Shown here piece by piece: positions 52,413-64,000 of a stretch of DNA of 64,000 bases (positions are counted from its first letter, which is position 1; every line of letters begins with the position of its first letter). A model generated the notes under the pieces. That model was not told where the DNA came from, did not search any database, and saw nothing but the letters and a program-made list of their open reading frames with translations. Source of the DNA: Phylloscopus collybita (Eukaryota; Chordata; Aves; Passeriformes; Phylloscopidae). The stretch covers positions 11,972,001 through 12,036,000 of the forward strand of contig JAJNNQ010000006.1 of NCBI GenBank assembly GCA_027886175.1, written 5' to 3'. The position numbers and the translations under genes were made by a program.

Positions 52413-53725
52413 CCTCCATAGCTTTTGATCAGGAATGATTATTGCTAATTGGTAGTGCCTTGATTTGACAAAATTCATAACTTTCATCTGGAACCCAACA
52501 CCACTATTGCAAAACTTATCCACATGCTCAGCAGAGAAGGCAGAGGGAGGAATGACCATCACATTTGTTCTTCATCTCCAGCTGTAACAGCAAACAGAAG
52601 ATTTGGAGGAAGACTTTCCTCTGCATGTAGGCATTTAAATGTGCCTAGCTGTCCTGGACTCCCCTCATGGGCAATGGGGAGAATTAGACACATATAGAGA
52701 CCACCTCAGAGTACTTTAGAGAAGCAGCAAATGGATGTCTGCTGCTCTCCACTGACTGTAGAGCAGGATGAGAGGATTGAAATTGAGCATCTTGGTTGCA
52801 GACAGAATGTAAAGGCAGCTGAGATGAATCCTTTACCACTCAGCACCTGAACCACTATTCTGGGGATTTACATAAGCAATATACTTAAGAAGAAAAACTC
52901 ACAAAAGGTTAAATTCACATTTAATCAAACATTTAAAAAACCTGTTAGGTGTGGTTCTAGAAATTCATGGCATTTCCATTCGTGTTTTCCCTGGCAGTGG
53001 TAAATAGTTTTAATTGACACCAAATTCATGTTACCACTAATGTGCAGGCTATTAGTTATTCTCAGAGTGCATCTAAATACTTCTCTGTAAAAGGTAAGAG
53101 CCATGGTCCCATCTGGTACACATTAGAAATCCATGGTCAGCTGCCCCATGGCAAGTCCTCAGAACAATAATCACAATTTTCCCAACCATGCACCTGAGGG
53201 TTGTTAGATCAGCAGAGCTGTGTGAGATTAGCAAGAGGCTGCTCTGGGTTCCCTGATCCCCTGCCAAGGACTAGGAAAAAAATTGAAAAGGACAGAAATC
53301 AGTGAAGAGATGAAGCATTTTTAATTCTTAAGATCATTTTTCTACCTCAGCAACAGGTACACATTTGCTTTTAAACATTTTCAGTGGAAAAAAAATGCAG
53401 CTTCTGTCCCTCCTTCCCCATTTTCTAGTTGATTTACCAGTTTAAATGTGCTGCATTGTAAACTACTTTGCATATTTATTAAAACTTGCATTAGCATCAC
53501 AAATAAACTTTGGGGAAAGAGGAACACCTCTTTTGTTCACTTAAAATTCTTTTTTTCTCTGGTGCTGAGGTTCCTTGAGCAATGGGACTTGTGGGCCATA
53601 GTGGGGGAAGTGTAGTGTGGCAATATGGACATAACCCAGGTTTCACTGTTACCTACCTGGAACCTTACTGTTTTGCACTGTTATTTAGAGAATTTCACTG
53701 TATTTCTCATTGTCATCATTCTAGT
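52413..53725. other. Unique DNA
   Basis: No gene or transposon recognised. Confidence 0.45.
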
Positions 53726-53960
53726 TATAATCACCAAAAAGGCTGGAAAAGACCTTCAGGGCTCACCCTGAGCCTCTGAGAGCCCTGATTGATGTCCAGC
53801 TGAGCTTCCACCACCTGCCCTGGCACTCACCCCTGCCCAGGCTGCACTGCTGCATCCCTGCCTGCCCTGCCCTGGTGACAGCCCTGCTATGACCTGCCTC
53901 CTTCCTTCTACGTGTCCTTTGTCTAGTCCCTTTTTTCTGCTCCTTTCTTTCATTTCTTTC
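53726..53960 (-). mobile_element. Probable CR1 3' end with GC-rich body
   Basis: TATAATCACCAAAAAGGCTG, followed by GAAAAGACCTTCAGGGCTCA, resembles the reversed CR1 end with its decayed octamer tail. The following GC-rich stretch (to about 53935) matches CR1 poorly, so either this is a different CR1 subfamily or only the first 45 bases are CR1. Confidence 0.55.
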
Positions 53961-54285
53961 CAGCCCCTATCTTGAGGCCTGATTGAGTCTCTTTGGAGCC
54001 ACTCCTGAAGGGCAGATAAATCCAGGAAAACTGGGCATTCCTCTCGGAGCAGGTTGTCTTCATGTGCCTAAAGATGAGCTGGCAGGGAAGAAGACCTTAT
54101 AAAGGGTGCGTCAAAGAAGGTGGCTGAAGTAGAAAAGCTTCCACTGTGTAATATTATACAACCTTAATGGATAACTAATGGGGCTTTTTTTCTTCAGTGA
54201 TGTTTTGCCTTACATAAGATATTAATGTCTGAAGTTAAGATTGTGTCAACACTTGTATTTAGGGATATTTTGTTCCAAATAATAT
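53961..54285. other. Unique spacer between CR1-like segments
   Basis: No gene recognised. Confidence 0.45.
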
Positions 54286-54440
54286 TAGAATCATTCAGTG
54301 GTTTGTGTTGGAAGGAACCTTAAAGTTCCACCTAGTTCCACTGCTCTGCCCCACAATGGTCAGGGGCATTTTTCACTAGACCAGGTTTCTCAAAGCCCCA
54401 TTCAACATGTCCTTGAATCCCTTCCAGGAAAGGGACAGGA
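54286..54440 (-). mobile_element. CR1 LINE 3' end
   Basis: TAGAATCATTCAGTGGTTTG, TTGGAAGGAACCTTAAAG, CACTAGACCAGGTTTCTCAA and CAACATGTCCTTGAATCCC follow the reversed CR1 3' end in order. 5'-truncated; the right border is approximate. Confidence 0.88.
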
Positions 54441-57400
54441 TATACTGGAACAGTCTCAATAAAGTTTTGGGGTTTTTTTTAAGTTATTATCTTAAACTCT
54501 GTTAGAATGAAGTTTCTACTTTGAGTGATGGGAGCCAAAGGTTATGGCCATGCCAGCACAGATGGGAAAAATCATCAGGATGAGAAACTTCCCCATAATG
54601 GTGTGGCAATTCTTTAAGCTGTGTCCAATAGTAAGTACTGCAGTTAAGTAAAAAAACCCAAGCCACCTTTATCAGCAAAGCCATTTGCTTTTCCAACTGT
54701 GTGGTAAGAAAGCAAATTAAGGTGAAATTTTGTCCAAGCTAGTTGGTGTACTGAAGTGAAAATGCAACGTGATATGAGGAGCACGGTGGGTCATATTGTT
54801 AGAGGTTGTAGGGAGCTGTGAAATACTAATCTTGGCAAGAGTGTTGATGTTAAGAAACCCTCTTTTAATAGTTTGATGTTCAGTATTGCTGAATAGCAAA
54901 TCTGATCAGTCCTACTGTTCATAGCAGTGATAATTCTCTTTGCATGGAAACAGGATCATATGGAAGTCCTGGATTAAATTCTTCAAAACCATACATAGGA
55001 CAGAAGAATTGACTAAGACCTGAGAATTTGCAATTTAAATACCATTATTCAAAAGAGAGAGAGAGAGAGAGGGGAGAGGAAACAGAAGTAAGGAAGTATT
55101 ACCATAAAGTATTCTGCTTTATTTTTACACTAAAATTGCTCCGGAGTATGAAAAGCATTGTTTGAAGAGCTTTTCTCAAGAAATACAGAGAAAACACTAA
55201 GAAAACTGAAAGAAATAATCAGGTATCATAGTAGATGGACAGAGAAATGCAGAGTGAAAAGCAAAAAACAATAGTTTTCAGTTGCGTGATTGGCCAAAAT
55301 AGGTTTGGAATTGGGACTGAAGAATTAATTTCTTGTTTGATTCCTCTTGTAGTGAAGGAAACAAGACCGTGTATATATCCCGTATAGATTTATAGTTTCA
55401 TCAAGGAAATCTTAACTCCATAATCAATCTTTTTCTTTTATGGAAACGAGTTTTACAAGACCTCAGGTTTTGGCCAGCTGCCCAGACCTTAAAATTCTTC
55501 TGCCATGAGGCTTGTAGTGTAAAGCCCCTTGCTTGTTTCCAGGCAATCCAATGACTCACAGCCCTGCTGGCTGAAGCAGAAGGTCTGAAGATCTCAAGCT
55601 GTAAGGGTTAAGATTTTCCCAGACGTGCCTAAAGGTAGTCAGGTAGGACCTATTTGCAGTAAATAGGAGCACACAGGCTTTTTCAGCAGTTAGTAGACTT
55701 CAAATGCTTCCCCATCAGTTGGACATTCCCTGGTAACAGCTCAGGGATCTCAACACCTGTGACAAGCATGGAATAACATGGGAATGCATCATCATGCAAT
55801 TCTCCTTTCGGGCATTGCTGTAGCATGATAATGAAGTCCCCTGGTTATGTTGACAACTCCCAGTACATGGAGAGAAGTGAGAAGAGCTGTTAGCTCTTTG
55901 TGATCTTGCCCTGGGTGGGATTCCCAAGGTAAAGGCTCCCTGCAGTCTCCCTTTTATTTCCCAGCAGAAAGCATCTAACAGCAGTCTCTCACTATCTGCC
56001 AGAACTGCCTTAAACAGAGCTTTTAATTTAAGGGACCCTTTTAGTTAACATGAGTGAGAGTAAAAAAAAAAAAAAACAGTGCAAGGGTTTATTTTCATAC
56101 AAATATGGGATCTGTATGTAGTGAAAGAGAGGGGGGAAAAGAAGAAGAATAGAAAGCAGGTCCAAACCTGATCCCAAGGAGTTGACTCCAGTCCCTAAAA
56201 AACTTCAGGACAAGTGTCATTATCCTCACATGACTCATACGAGAATGCACCCATGCTTACTTCCCCTTCTCCACTCTCAGAGACTTCTGTCTTCAGTCAG
56301 CTGTCCTTTCTGTAATTGGATCATCTTCCAGATGCAAGGGGACCCCTTTGTCAGAGGAACTGATGGGACAGAGCCTCTATTTGAAGGAAATTATTATTAT
56401 TATATTAGCAAAAAATTGATGGATTTAACTCCTTGTGATAGAAATCCTGTTTTACTGGCAACTATTTTTAAGGAAACTTCTATCAAAATATGCGTGCTTG
56501 TTCACTTGATGGTCAAGTGATTGATATTATTTTCTGCCAAATGTAAGATTTTAAATTTATGAATATCATGATCTGTGTATGAGTGTTTCTTTGGAAATTT
56601 GGACTTTAGCCTGCACACTTGGTACTCTTGACCTTAGAGATCCCCAATGTGCAGCCACCATTTGAACCAATTTCCCCAAATCGCCTTCATTTTTTCTCTG
56701 TCTCTTTCTGTACATATGGCCTTAGTCAGGTGCAGAAGCCCTACGTGCAGCACAGGGTGCACACCTTTGCTTAGAAAGGACCAGAAATCAGCCAAGATCC
56801 AGACTGGTGAGGAAGTCCCTAGCAATGCTATGTTGATCCTATTAAAGTTTGTGGGATTTTTCACACTGGTACTTTGGAAGATCATTTGTAGTCCTGCTTT
56901 AGCCCTTAAAGTGAGTCAGTGGGCACTGAAATTAAAAAACAGATGTCAAATAGTCCGGAAATAGCATCTAAATATTCTGGGAAGTGTTTTATTAGTATGC
57001 AATTAATCACAGGTTGTGCTCCATAGGTGAGTTTTTGCTCTCAAGACAGTAAATCCAGAAACTAAGTGCAAACTTGACTTCTGCTTGCCAGCTTTAAGAA
57101 CTGACAAATACATTATATTTTCCTGCTCCCTAATCCACCTTGCAGTTTTTATTTTAAGTGACCACCACAAGAAATTGCTACAGTACATTTAATGAAGAAA
57201 AGACAAAGCTTGTATGACACAAAACTGCAAAGTTGATTAAGAAAATATGATACCAGCAATTGCAGCTCCTATAATCTCCTAAATTAGCTTAGATAAACTG
57301 ATTATAGTGGAAATGAAGATATATTTCTTGTCACTGCTACAACTTAGATCCTAAGTTGCTTAGTTGCTACGTATCACCCTGTTTTCTTTCTTTTGGCATA

Positions 57401-57804
57401 CTAAGAGCCAATGTTACTTGAATATTTAAGGTAGATATGCTATATCTCACACTGTCACTAAATTCTTGGAACAGCAGGAATAAACTTTTTAGGTGACAGA
57501 ACTGGAAATGTCTTACTTGTCTGATACAGACAATAGCGATTTCTCATTTTCAAGCAGAATAAACGACCTATGGTGTGAAAAACAACTGAAGTTAATTTGC
57601 TGTCATGCATTCTTTCTGCTCAGGTGTGAAACATTTTTATCATGTACAGATAGACTCCTGCTTTCTGCTCAAAGTAATTTTCTTAGCAAAACATTTTGTT
57701 TACATTGGTGGCCTACAGAATGGCTGACTGAGAAAAAGCTCAAAACACTGAGCTGGTGCTGGTTGGTTTTGGTAAACAATAATTTCCATTTAGAAAGGTT
57801 TGTT

Positions 57805-57806
<2 letters not shown>
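54441..57806. other. Unique DNA with simple repeats
   Basis: No gene recognised. Contains (GA)n at 55054, a 15-base A run at 56062 and open frames up to 112 codons without domains. Confidence 0.45.
55054..55071. repeat. (GA)n microsatellite
   Basis: About nine AG units, followed by a GGGGAGAGG purine stretch. Confidence 0.9.

Positions 57807-57835
<29 letters not shown>
57807..57835. repeat. Poly(T), 29 bases
   Basis: Uninterrupted T run followed by AATTTTTAAATTTTTTTT. No reversed 3' UTR or target duplication is recognisable. Confidence 0.9.
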
Positions 57836-57840
<5 letters not shown>

Positions 57841-60800
57841 TTAAATTTTTTTTTAAATCTTCAAAGTTACACAGGAAGCCTAAAGAAAAGGTGATCCTTT
57901 GAGCACTGGCTCATGTCATCATCCAAGAAAATAGTATGGAAAACTGCTTGGGAATGTGAACTGTTTAGTAGAAAAGCTTTGCACAGGAACATGCTGATAA
58001 GATACCAAGGATAGAGAGACCTGTAAGTGTTGGTTACCTGACCATGCTGAGAAAGGAAGAGAGAATGGGTTAGGGAGGAGGTGTCATCTGAAGTGGGCTT
58101 GGAAATGCATGCAAAGAAATTACTTCCTGCTGTGTGTGGATTGTTTTTGGAGGCAGTGCCTTGAACTTTTAAGACAGTTGTGCATGCCAGATCTGGTTAC
58201 ATTACCACATTGCCAACATTATGATTGAATGATGTTGCACAGCACACCAGCTTGGGGCACGTCTGCCTGAGGTAGAAGACAGTGCCAAAGCAAAGCTGGA
58301 CATTGAACACGCTGTATTTGCTGCATCTTCAAATTGTTCCTTTCTGACTGTAAGGAATGTGGTAGTCTTGGGTAGAAAGGCATTTATCCAAAACAAAGGC
58401 TCAATGAACCCAGGCTTTCAAATTAAATATGTGCCCCGTGAGCATTCTCCAGTCCAGCTGTTCAGAGGCTGCATTATAACAACCTCTCCACCATTATCTA
58501 TCCAGCACAAATTACATGGTCTTCAATGCCACCAATGATGTCTGAGCTGTAGGAATGTTTTACAGGTTTCTAAAGAGTCTTTCTTTTAATCACTTGTCCA
58601 AGAACAAGCATCTCTTTTTCAGGAATTAGTCTGTCCCTAATCCTGAGAGAGCACCACCTGGTGCAATTCTTGGGTTCTGTGAAGTCAGCTGGATATCAGG
58701 AAAAATTATCAACTGGGCTCAAGGCTGGAAGATACCTTCCTACTGACTGCTTTGTAAACTGTCACTCACATCAAACATGTTACAGCAAAAACAATCATGA
58801 AAAGTCTATCTACCATTAGTACTCTCCCTATTCATCTTCCTGGCATTTAAAGATCAAGGTTTATTCTTTAAATATAGGTTCCCATTGCTGACACAATTAG
58901 CTGTGTTTGCAACAACCATTAGGAAGATATCTGGCCAGTAGGAAGTGATGAGAGAATAGTTTTTTCATCTGCTTAAATATTATCCTTTCTCTCCCATGCT
59001 GAGTCTGCATTATAAATTAAAAACCCCTCGTCTTCTGATTCTTAATTTTTTCTTTTTCTCCCCTTAAACTAACGTATTCAGTACTTTTCCCTGGGAAACC
59101 AGGGTAATTTCTCAACAGTCTTCTGGCATGCTCCCTTTTCCTTCCTTCAGTGTCAGTCTTAGTAGAGTCTGTTTAAAAAATTGAGGATCTTAAAAACGGA
59201 ACACTTCTGATATTTGTGACAAGATGAATTTACATTTCTGTGGCAGTGTTGGTATACCCATCCCCCCAACATCCTGCTTATCTCAGTCACACAACAGCAA
59301 GTGGATTTTTTAACTTATGTATTAGGACCTGGCCCTGTTGGTAAATTGTATATGCACCAATGCTCACAATTCAAATAAGCAGGTGACAGAAACAACAGTA
59401 AACTCTCAGTCTTTGACAGCTTCTTTCTTCACCATCACCACTGGTTTCCCAAAGGGGGAAACACAAACCATTTTTGCTGGAGCTCTACTCAAGGGTTAAA
59501 TTAACATGTGCTTCCAGATACAGAATTCTCCCTGAGGGGGAAGTATGTACAAAAATGAAACAACATAAATATCCACTATTGTAAAATTCTCAAAGGCAGA
59601 TGTGTACAAAAAACTTGCCTTGTTCTCCACTAACATTAGACAGCCCTGGAATCTCTCCAAGCACAAATATAAGATGAATTTAACATTTAAAAACAGGATT
59701 TTAAAACAATTAAATAAAAGACATACTTTGGAGAGGTACCATTTGCTTTGCACTTCATACCCCCTTGTTAGCTTCTGTTAGAATAATAAATACACATCCC
59801 AGATGACAGGCTGCTGAAGATATTGTCCAGTAGGGACATCCAGTTTCTTCCCAGAGCCTGTAAAGAATTGTTTCAGTAACTTTGAAGATGTCTTTTTGAC
59901 TGCAACATAAATAAGTGGTTGCAGAGGTCTAAGTTACAATATGTCCTTCGTCAAACACTGCGTCTTTTAAACTAGTTGATATCATTATTTTTTATCTGAA
60001 CCTCAGATGCAAAACAATCTTTCAGGAAGTCTACAAAAACACCCCAAAATCTCTCACATCTAGTTTGGAATTTTTCCTACTCTGGAAATGACCACAGTAA
60101 AGAATCTGATAAGAAATGTAATATGTGTTTAAATAGAGACTTAGTAGTTTAAGTTTTGGGAGCTTGGTCATTTTAGCTGTCAGTTTGAGCAAAGGAAGAG
60201 GTGCAGTAAGGGACAGATTGAGCTTTACCCACCTGTACACACACTTACAATCAGAGCCTCTTGCAAAGAGGAAGTCAGCCACAGATCTGTTCGGGACATT
60301 CAAACCTTACCTTTTCCTTAGACACAGGTGGCTTGCCCCAGCTTTTTGACTCCAACACTGGCAAGCTCAGGACAATGCAAGCAGATTGGCTCAGTTTGCA
60401 TGACTGTGCCGTGGAAAAATTCTGGAATCAGTACAACCAGCTCTTTGTCACTGCTACGCAGGGTGTTGGTACTAGGAACATGGTTTTCCTTCTCTAAGTC
60501 CTCCTGGGGTCAGGCCTCTTCAGAAGTCCATGTAGCCAGGCTAATGGGGAAGTTAGGAGTTTTTCATGCCTGGATGAGGGAAGCCACAGTAAAATCAAAA
60601 CAAAACAAAACAAAACTCTATATCCAAGCATTTTCCTCTTTCTTCACTTCCCTGAACCCAAGATTTGTAGCTCATGCTTCCCTTTTTTCTTTTTTTTTTG
60701 TTTTGTGCCCTCATCGTGATCTCTCACTGAACCCCTAAGCTCTTCTTTAGACAGTAAAGATAATCAATTCTCACACTCACTACTTGAAACTTCGACAAGT

Positions 60801-63800
60801 ATTCAGGAAACTGAAAATCAAACCCACAGCTTTCAATGAGTTGTCTTACAGACCCAACTTGTCTTTCCCATTTCTGATCGAAGGACAGTCCCATATTTCT
60901 TGGAGGCCATCTCCAGGAGACAGCATAATCAGGGACCCACTCAGGTTAGCTGAAACATTTCAATCAACTCTAAAGATGGAAACTCCACTGTCTAGGGCCC
61001 GGTTGTGTTTTGTGTCACTTACGTGGTCCCTGCTTCTGACTGGACAGCACAACCCCTTGGTGTGAGGGAAGTGTGGCCCCAGGACCAAGGGGCAGAGTAG
61101 GCAGAGCAGGGTGCCTGTGGGTCTGCTCATCTCACAGGTTTCACAGGCAGCCTGCAGAAAGTAACCATTTTCCTGAAGGATAGCTTGTCCAGAAAAGTCC
61201 AGCTGTGTCTGAATGACAGTGTCACACTAACAGGCACTACATGAACAGGTATGGTGTGCAGCCACCCATTTTGCTCCAGCCACAGCCTCTAGCCAGATCC
61301 AGGGCTGTGCTTCCAGGTTTCTCTGCTCAGGCTGGTCACATATGCTACAGCTAAATAGACCACAGGTGTGCAAATGGAGAGAAGAGCTCTGAATGAAGAC
61401 CAGGCTAGCAGCCTCACATTCATCAGTTGGTGAGCATGTGGGTTCAGATGGCACAATTTTCTCCACTGGTAATATAAAAGGAAATGGCACTCCAATTCAG
61501 TCAGTGGTTTGCATATCCCAGGAGTCCCATAATAATTTCCATGTCGTAGTCCGCATGCAAAAATGTGGCTCTATAGAGTGGAAGAAGTTAAAAAGTCAAT
61601 GTATTTTATGGCCCTACAAGGTGCTGATAGATGAATTCTGCCTTTTCCAGACTCAATCAGTGAGGCTGCACATGGGGGAAAGCGGATTTTCTCGCTGAGT
61701 ATAGGACTGCCGTTGTTATTGTATTCATCATTAGCAGCATGAGCACACATGGCGCAGCAGCACCTCATCCATATTCATGCTTTACGTGCTGGTGCCCTGC
61801 AAGCATGAAGCTCAAAGCCACTGTCCCACTGCCTACAAGTCACACAGATGTACTGGTGCAAGTCACCCTAGTCAGCAGATGCCCTCTGGAGATACCAGAT
61901 GTTCAGACAAAAGGGAGGATGCAAGCTGGAGAGAAGTCATGTAAGGTGCAGCATGAAGAGGATTTGCAGAAAATGGTTCAAAACGGTTGGTGCAAGCAGG
62001 TATGAATAAATATTATTATTTCGTTTCTAGACATTGGTTTTTGTCCTGTCCCTTCAAGGCACTTTACAAAGAAGTCACTATTGTGATCCAAATTTTCCTA
62101 AAGTACAAGAGCTCCTACAGCTTGAGAGTCCTCCCTTTTCTCCCTTCCAGGCCTGCCTTGCTCTGGGCATTTGGGATGGCTAACTATGTTTTCTCTCTCC
62201 CTGAGCAAAGCACTGCAACAAGGACAAGGTCATCAGGCAGGGTATCTCCCTACTGCCAACCTGCACCCATTATATTCAACGAAAAATAAATGGCAAGGAA
62301 ATGAACCAACTTGGTGTTATCAGTCATGCAGCATCACTACTGTTTTCAGAGATTGCACTTTCCTGAACTCGTCTGGGGACTCTTCAGCTGCAAAGCCAAT
62401 GACCTCATTTGTCACCTCACAAATGCCTCCCTCCTGTGAGCCTTGTGGACGATGTACATCTTTGTTTAACAGGACATACAGCTTTGAAGAACGAGGAAAA
62501 GATTACTGATAGTGATGTGAACTCAGAACAGGCATAAGTCACCTTTCCAGGAGAGCTCAGCTCTGATTAAAGCACAGTTGAAAAATGTGCTTCTCCCAAG
62601 AATTCCCCTTGTAGCATTCCCTCTTAGATTTTCCAGATTGCATCAGTGCATGACAGACTAGGAAAGAAATATGACTACAATTTTGAACATAGAAAAAATT
62701 CCTAAAAAGAAATGATTTTTTGAGTTTTAGTGGTAAGATCATAAATCTTGCTGCTTAGTTAAAAGGGGCACCAATTCATTTAATGATATTAAAAATTTCT
62801 ACAGCCTGTGCAATACAAGGTGTCACAACAAATGTTACAGCAAGTCCTGGCTGTCTTGAAATTCCATTGTTGATGAAAGTAGATCAGGCACAGTTAAAAT
62901 GAGACTAGGTGATAAAAAAGGATGAAGATTTATAATATAATTCTTTTAAAAAATCTTAACTTCAGGTGCAGCATTGCTTATAAAAAAAAATCAGAAGCCA
63001 CTCTCTTTATGTTCCTATGCCTATAGCACAGTGAGAGTGAGTTCTATTTTGAGAATATGGTGCTTCTCAGATGTCATTAATTTGAGCAGGAGGTCACCAA
63101 AAAAATGGATTTGTGAGACAGGGATCAGGCCATGATCTGATCTGTTTTGCACAAGAATAAAAAACTCAACATTCAAAGAAGAGAAGAAAACATTTTGGAA
63201 CTTTGTTGACAAAGGGTCAGAGCAGTTTCTTAAAACGTCTGGCAGTAGTCTCTGAAAGCTTCTGTGTTGCTAATAAGAATGTCACACTTGAAGGAGCATT
63301 GTACTATTTTGTAACCTACCGTATGAAATCTGGTGCCCAGCCACAGGTTAAATGCACACAATGAAATTCTCTTTCCTCCCACTGCCAGTTCTGTCACTTA
63401 CTACACTGAAGTCCACAAAAATACAATATGACTCAGAATATGTAGGCTGTGGCTAGGCAGAGAAAGTTCATTCAAAATTGATTTTCTTTCAGGCATCCCT
63501 GATATTCCCTGTTTCAATTGCTCACCTACTGTACAGTTGAGTGAGCACTTAAGGAAGTTGCAAAGCGATGCAGCCTGTCTGGGACATGAAGGAATGTGGA
63601 GCAGGATAATCACAACATCATCAACCCAATTCTCCAAGGTAGCTGGCCAATAATACTGTTCTAATTGAATAACTTATCCGCAGCTATTTCCCCTGGGAGA
63701 GCCTATGGCTTCAGCTCTCTGTGTAGGCAGATGGTGCAGCATACACAATGAAACCTGTAATTTTCTCTCACTACTGAGCATGTTAACAGTGAGCTGTTTT

Positions 63801-64000
63801 CCCAGTACTGCTAGCCCATTAATATTTTATTTTAACTGGTTTTCTCCAAGTTATTATGCACCATGCAGCAGAGAATGGAGAAATCAATGATACATTTCAT
63901 ATTATTTTTACAGCCAGCTCACTAAGCTACCCCCTGCTCATTAAGACTTCTGCTTTGCTAATCAACAATTGTATATGTCATCATCAGGTATATGCTGAAA
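57836..64000. other. Unique DNA; frame-dense stretch at 60.2-62.5 kb
   Basis: About 6.2 kb with no recognised gene. An (AAAAC) tract lies at 60594-60616. The stretch 60200-62520 is modestly richer in G+C and carries overlapping frames of 60-136 codons on both strands. None shows a domain I know, and adjacent frames disagree, so chance is the simplest reading; a non-coding transcript cannot be excluded. Confidence 0.4.
60594..60616. repeat. (AAAAC)n microsatellite
   Basis: Four AAAAC-type units after AAAATC. Confidence 0.85.

Noticed and set aside
60200..62520. A multi-exon gene built from the dense frames
   Set aside because: Frames on both strands disagree, no domain is seen, and convincing splice borders were not found.

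Overview
This window looks like non-coding nuclear DNA from a bird, most likely a songbird. The main evidence is seven 5'-truncated CR1 LINE 3' ends. Several carry the avian hallmark tail of octamer repeats (ATTCTATG type) next to the 'TCCAACC' motif. Three solo LTRs also resemble endogenous retrovirus families that are abundant in passerine assemblies. The sequence is generally AT-rich, with microsatellites, homopolymer runs and short CpG-poor GC patches. There is no operon-like packing, no ribosomal or transfer RNA gene, and no CRISPR array.

I recognise no protein-coding gene. The longest open frames are about 140-160 codons, show no domain I can name, overlap frames on the other strand, and several run through repeats. 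The whole 64 kb is best read as a gene desert or the inside of a very large intron; the sequence alone does not decide between these.

Layout. 1-6.4 kb: unique DNA with a 500-bp solo LTR (716-1215, minus, imperfect 6-bp target duplication). 6.46-8.05 kb: a roughly 1-kb solo LTR (minus) whose inner part carries one arm of a striking 64-bp inverted repeat; the other arm lies outside the LTR at 7981-8044. 8-31.4 kb: long unique AT-rich DNA with simple repeats, one exon-like segment (10947-11053) and a purine-rich patch (25.7-26.35 kb). 31.5-40 kb: a CR1 end, A-rich low complexity, an ancient amniote repeat-like stretch (34.2 kb) and a third solo LTR (39848-40208, minus). 40-55 kb: the repeat-richest part, with six CR1 ends, a degenerate palindromic MITE-like repeat (52.3 kb), two GC-rich patches and a homeodomain-octamer motif pair (47.86 kb). 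55-64 kb: unique sequence with simple repeats.

No gene network can be described, because no genes are evident. The most unusual structure is the 64-bp inverted repeat shared by the LTR interior and nearby unique DNA (7253-7316 and 7981-8044).
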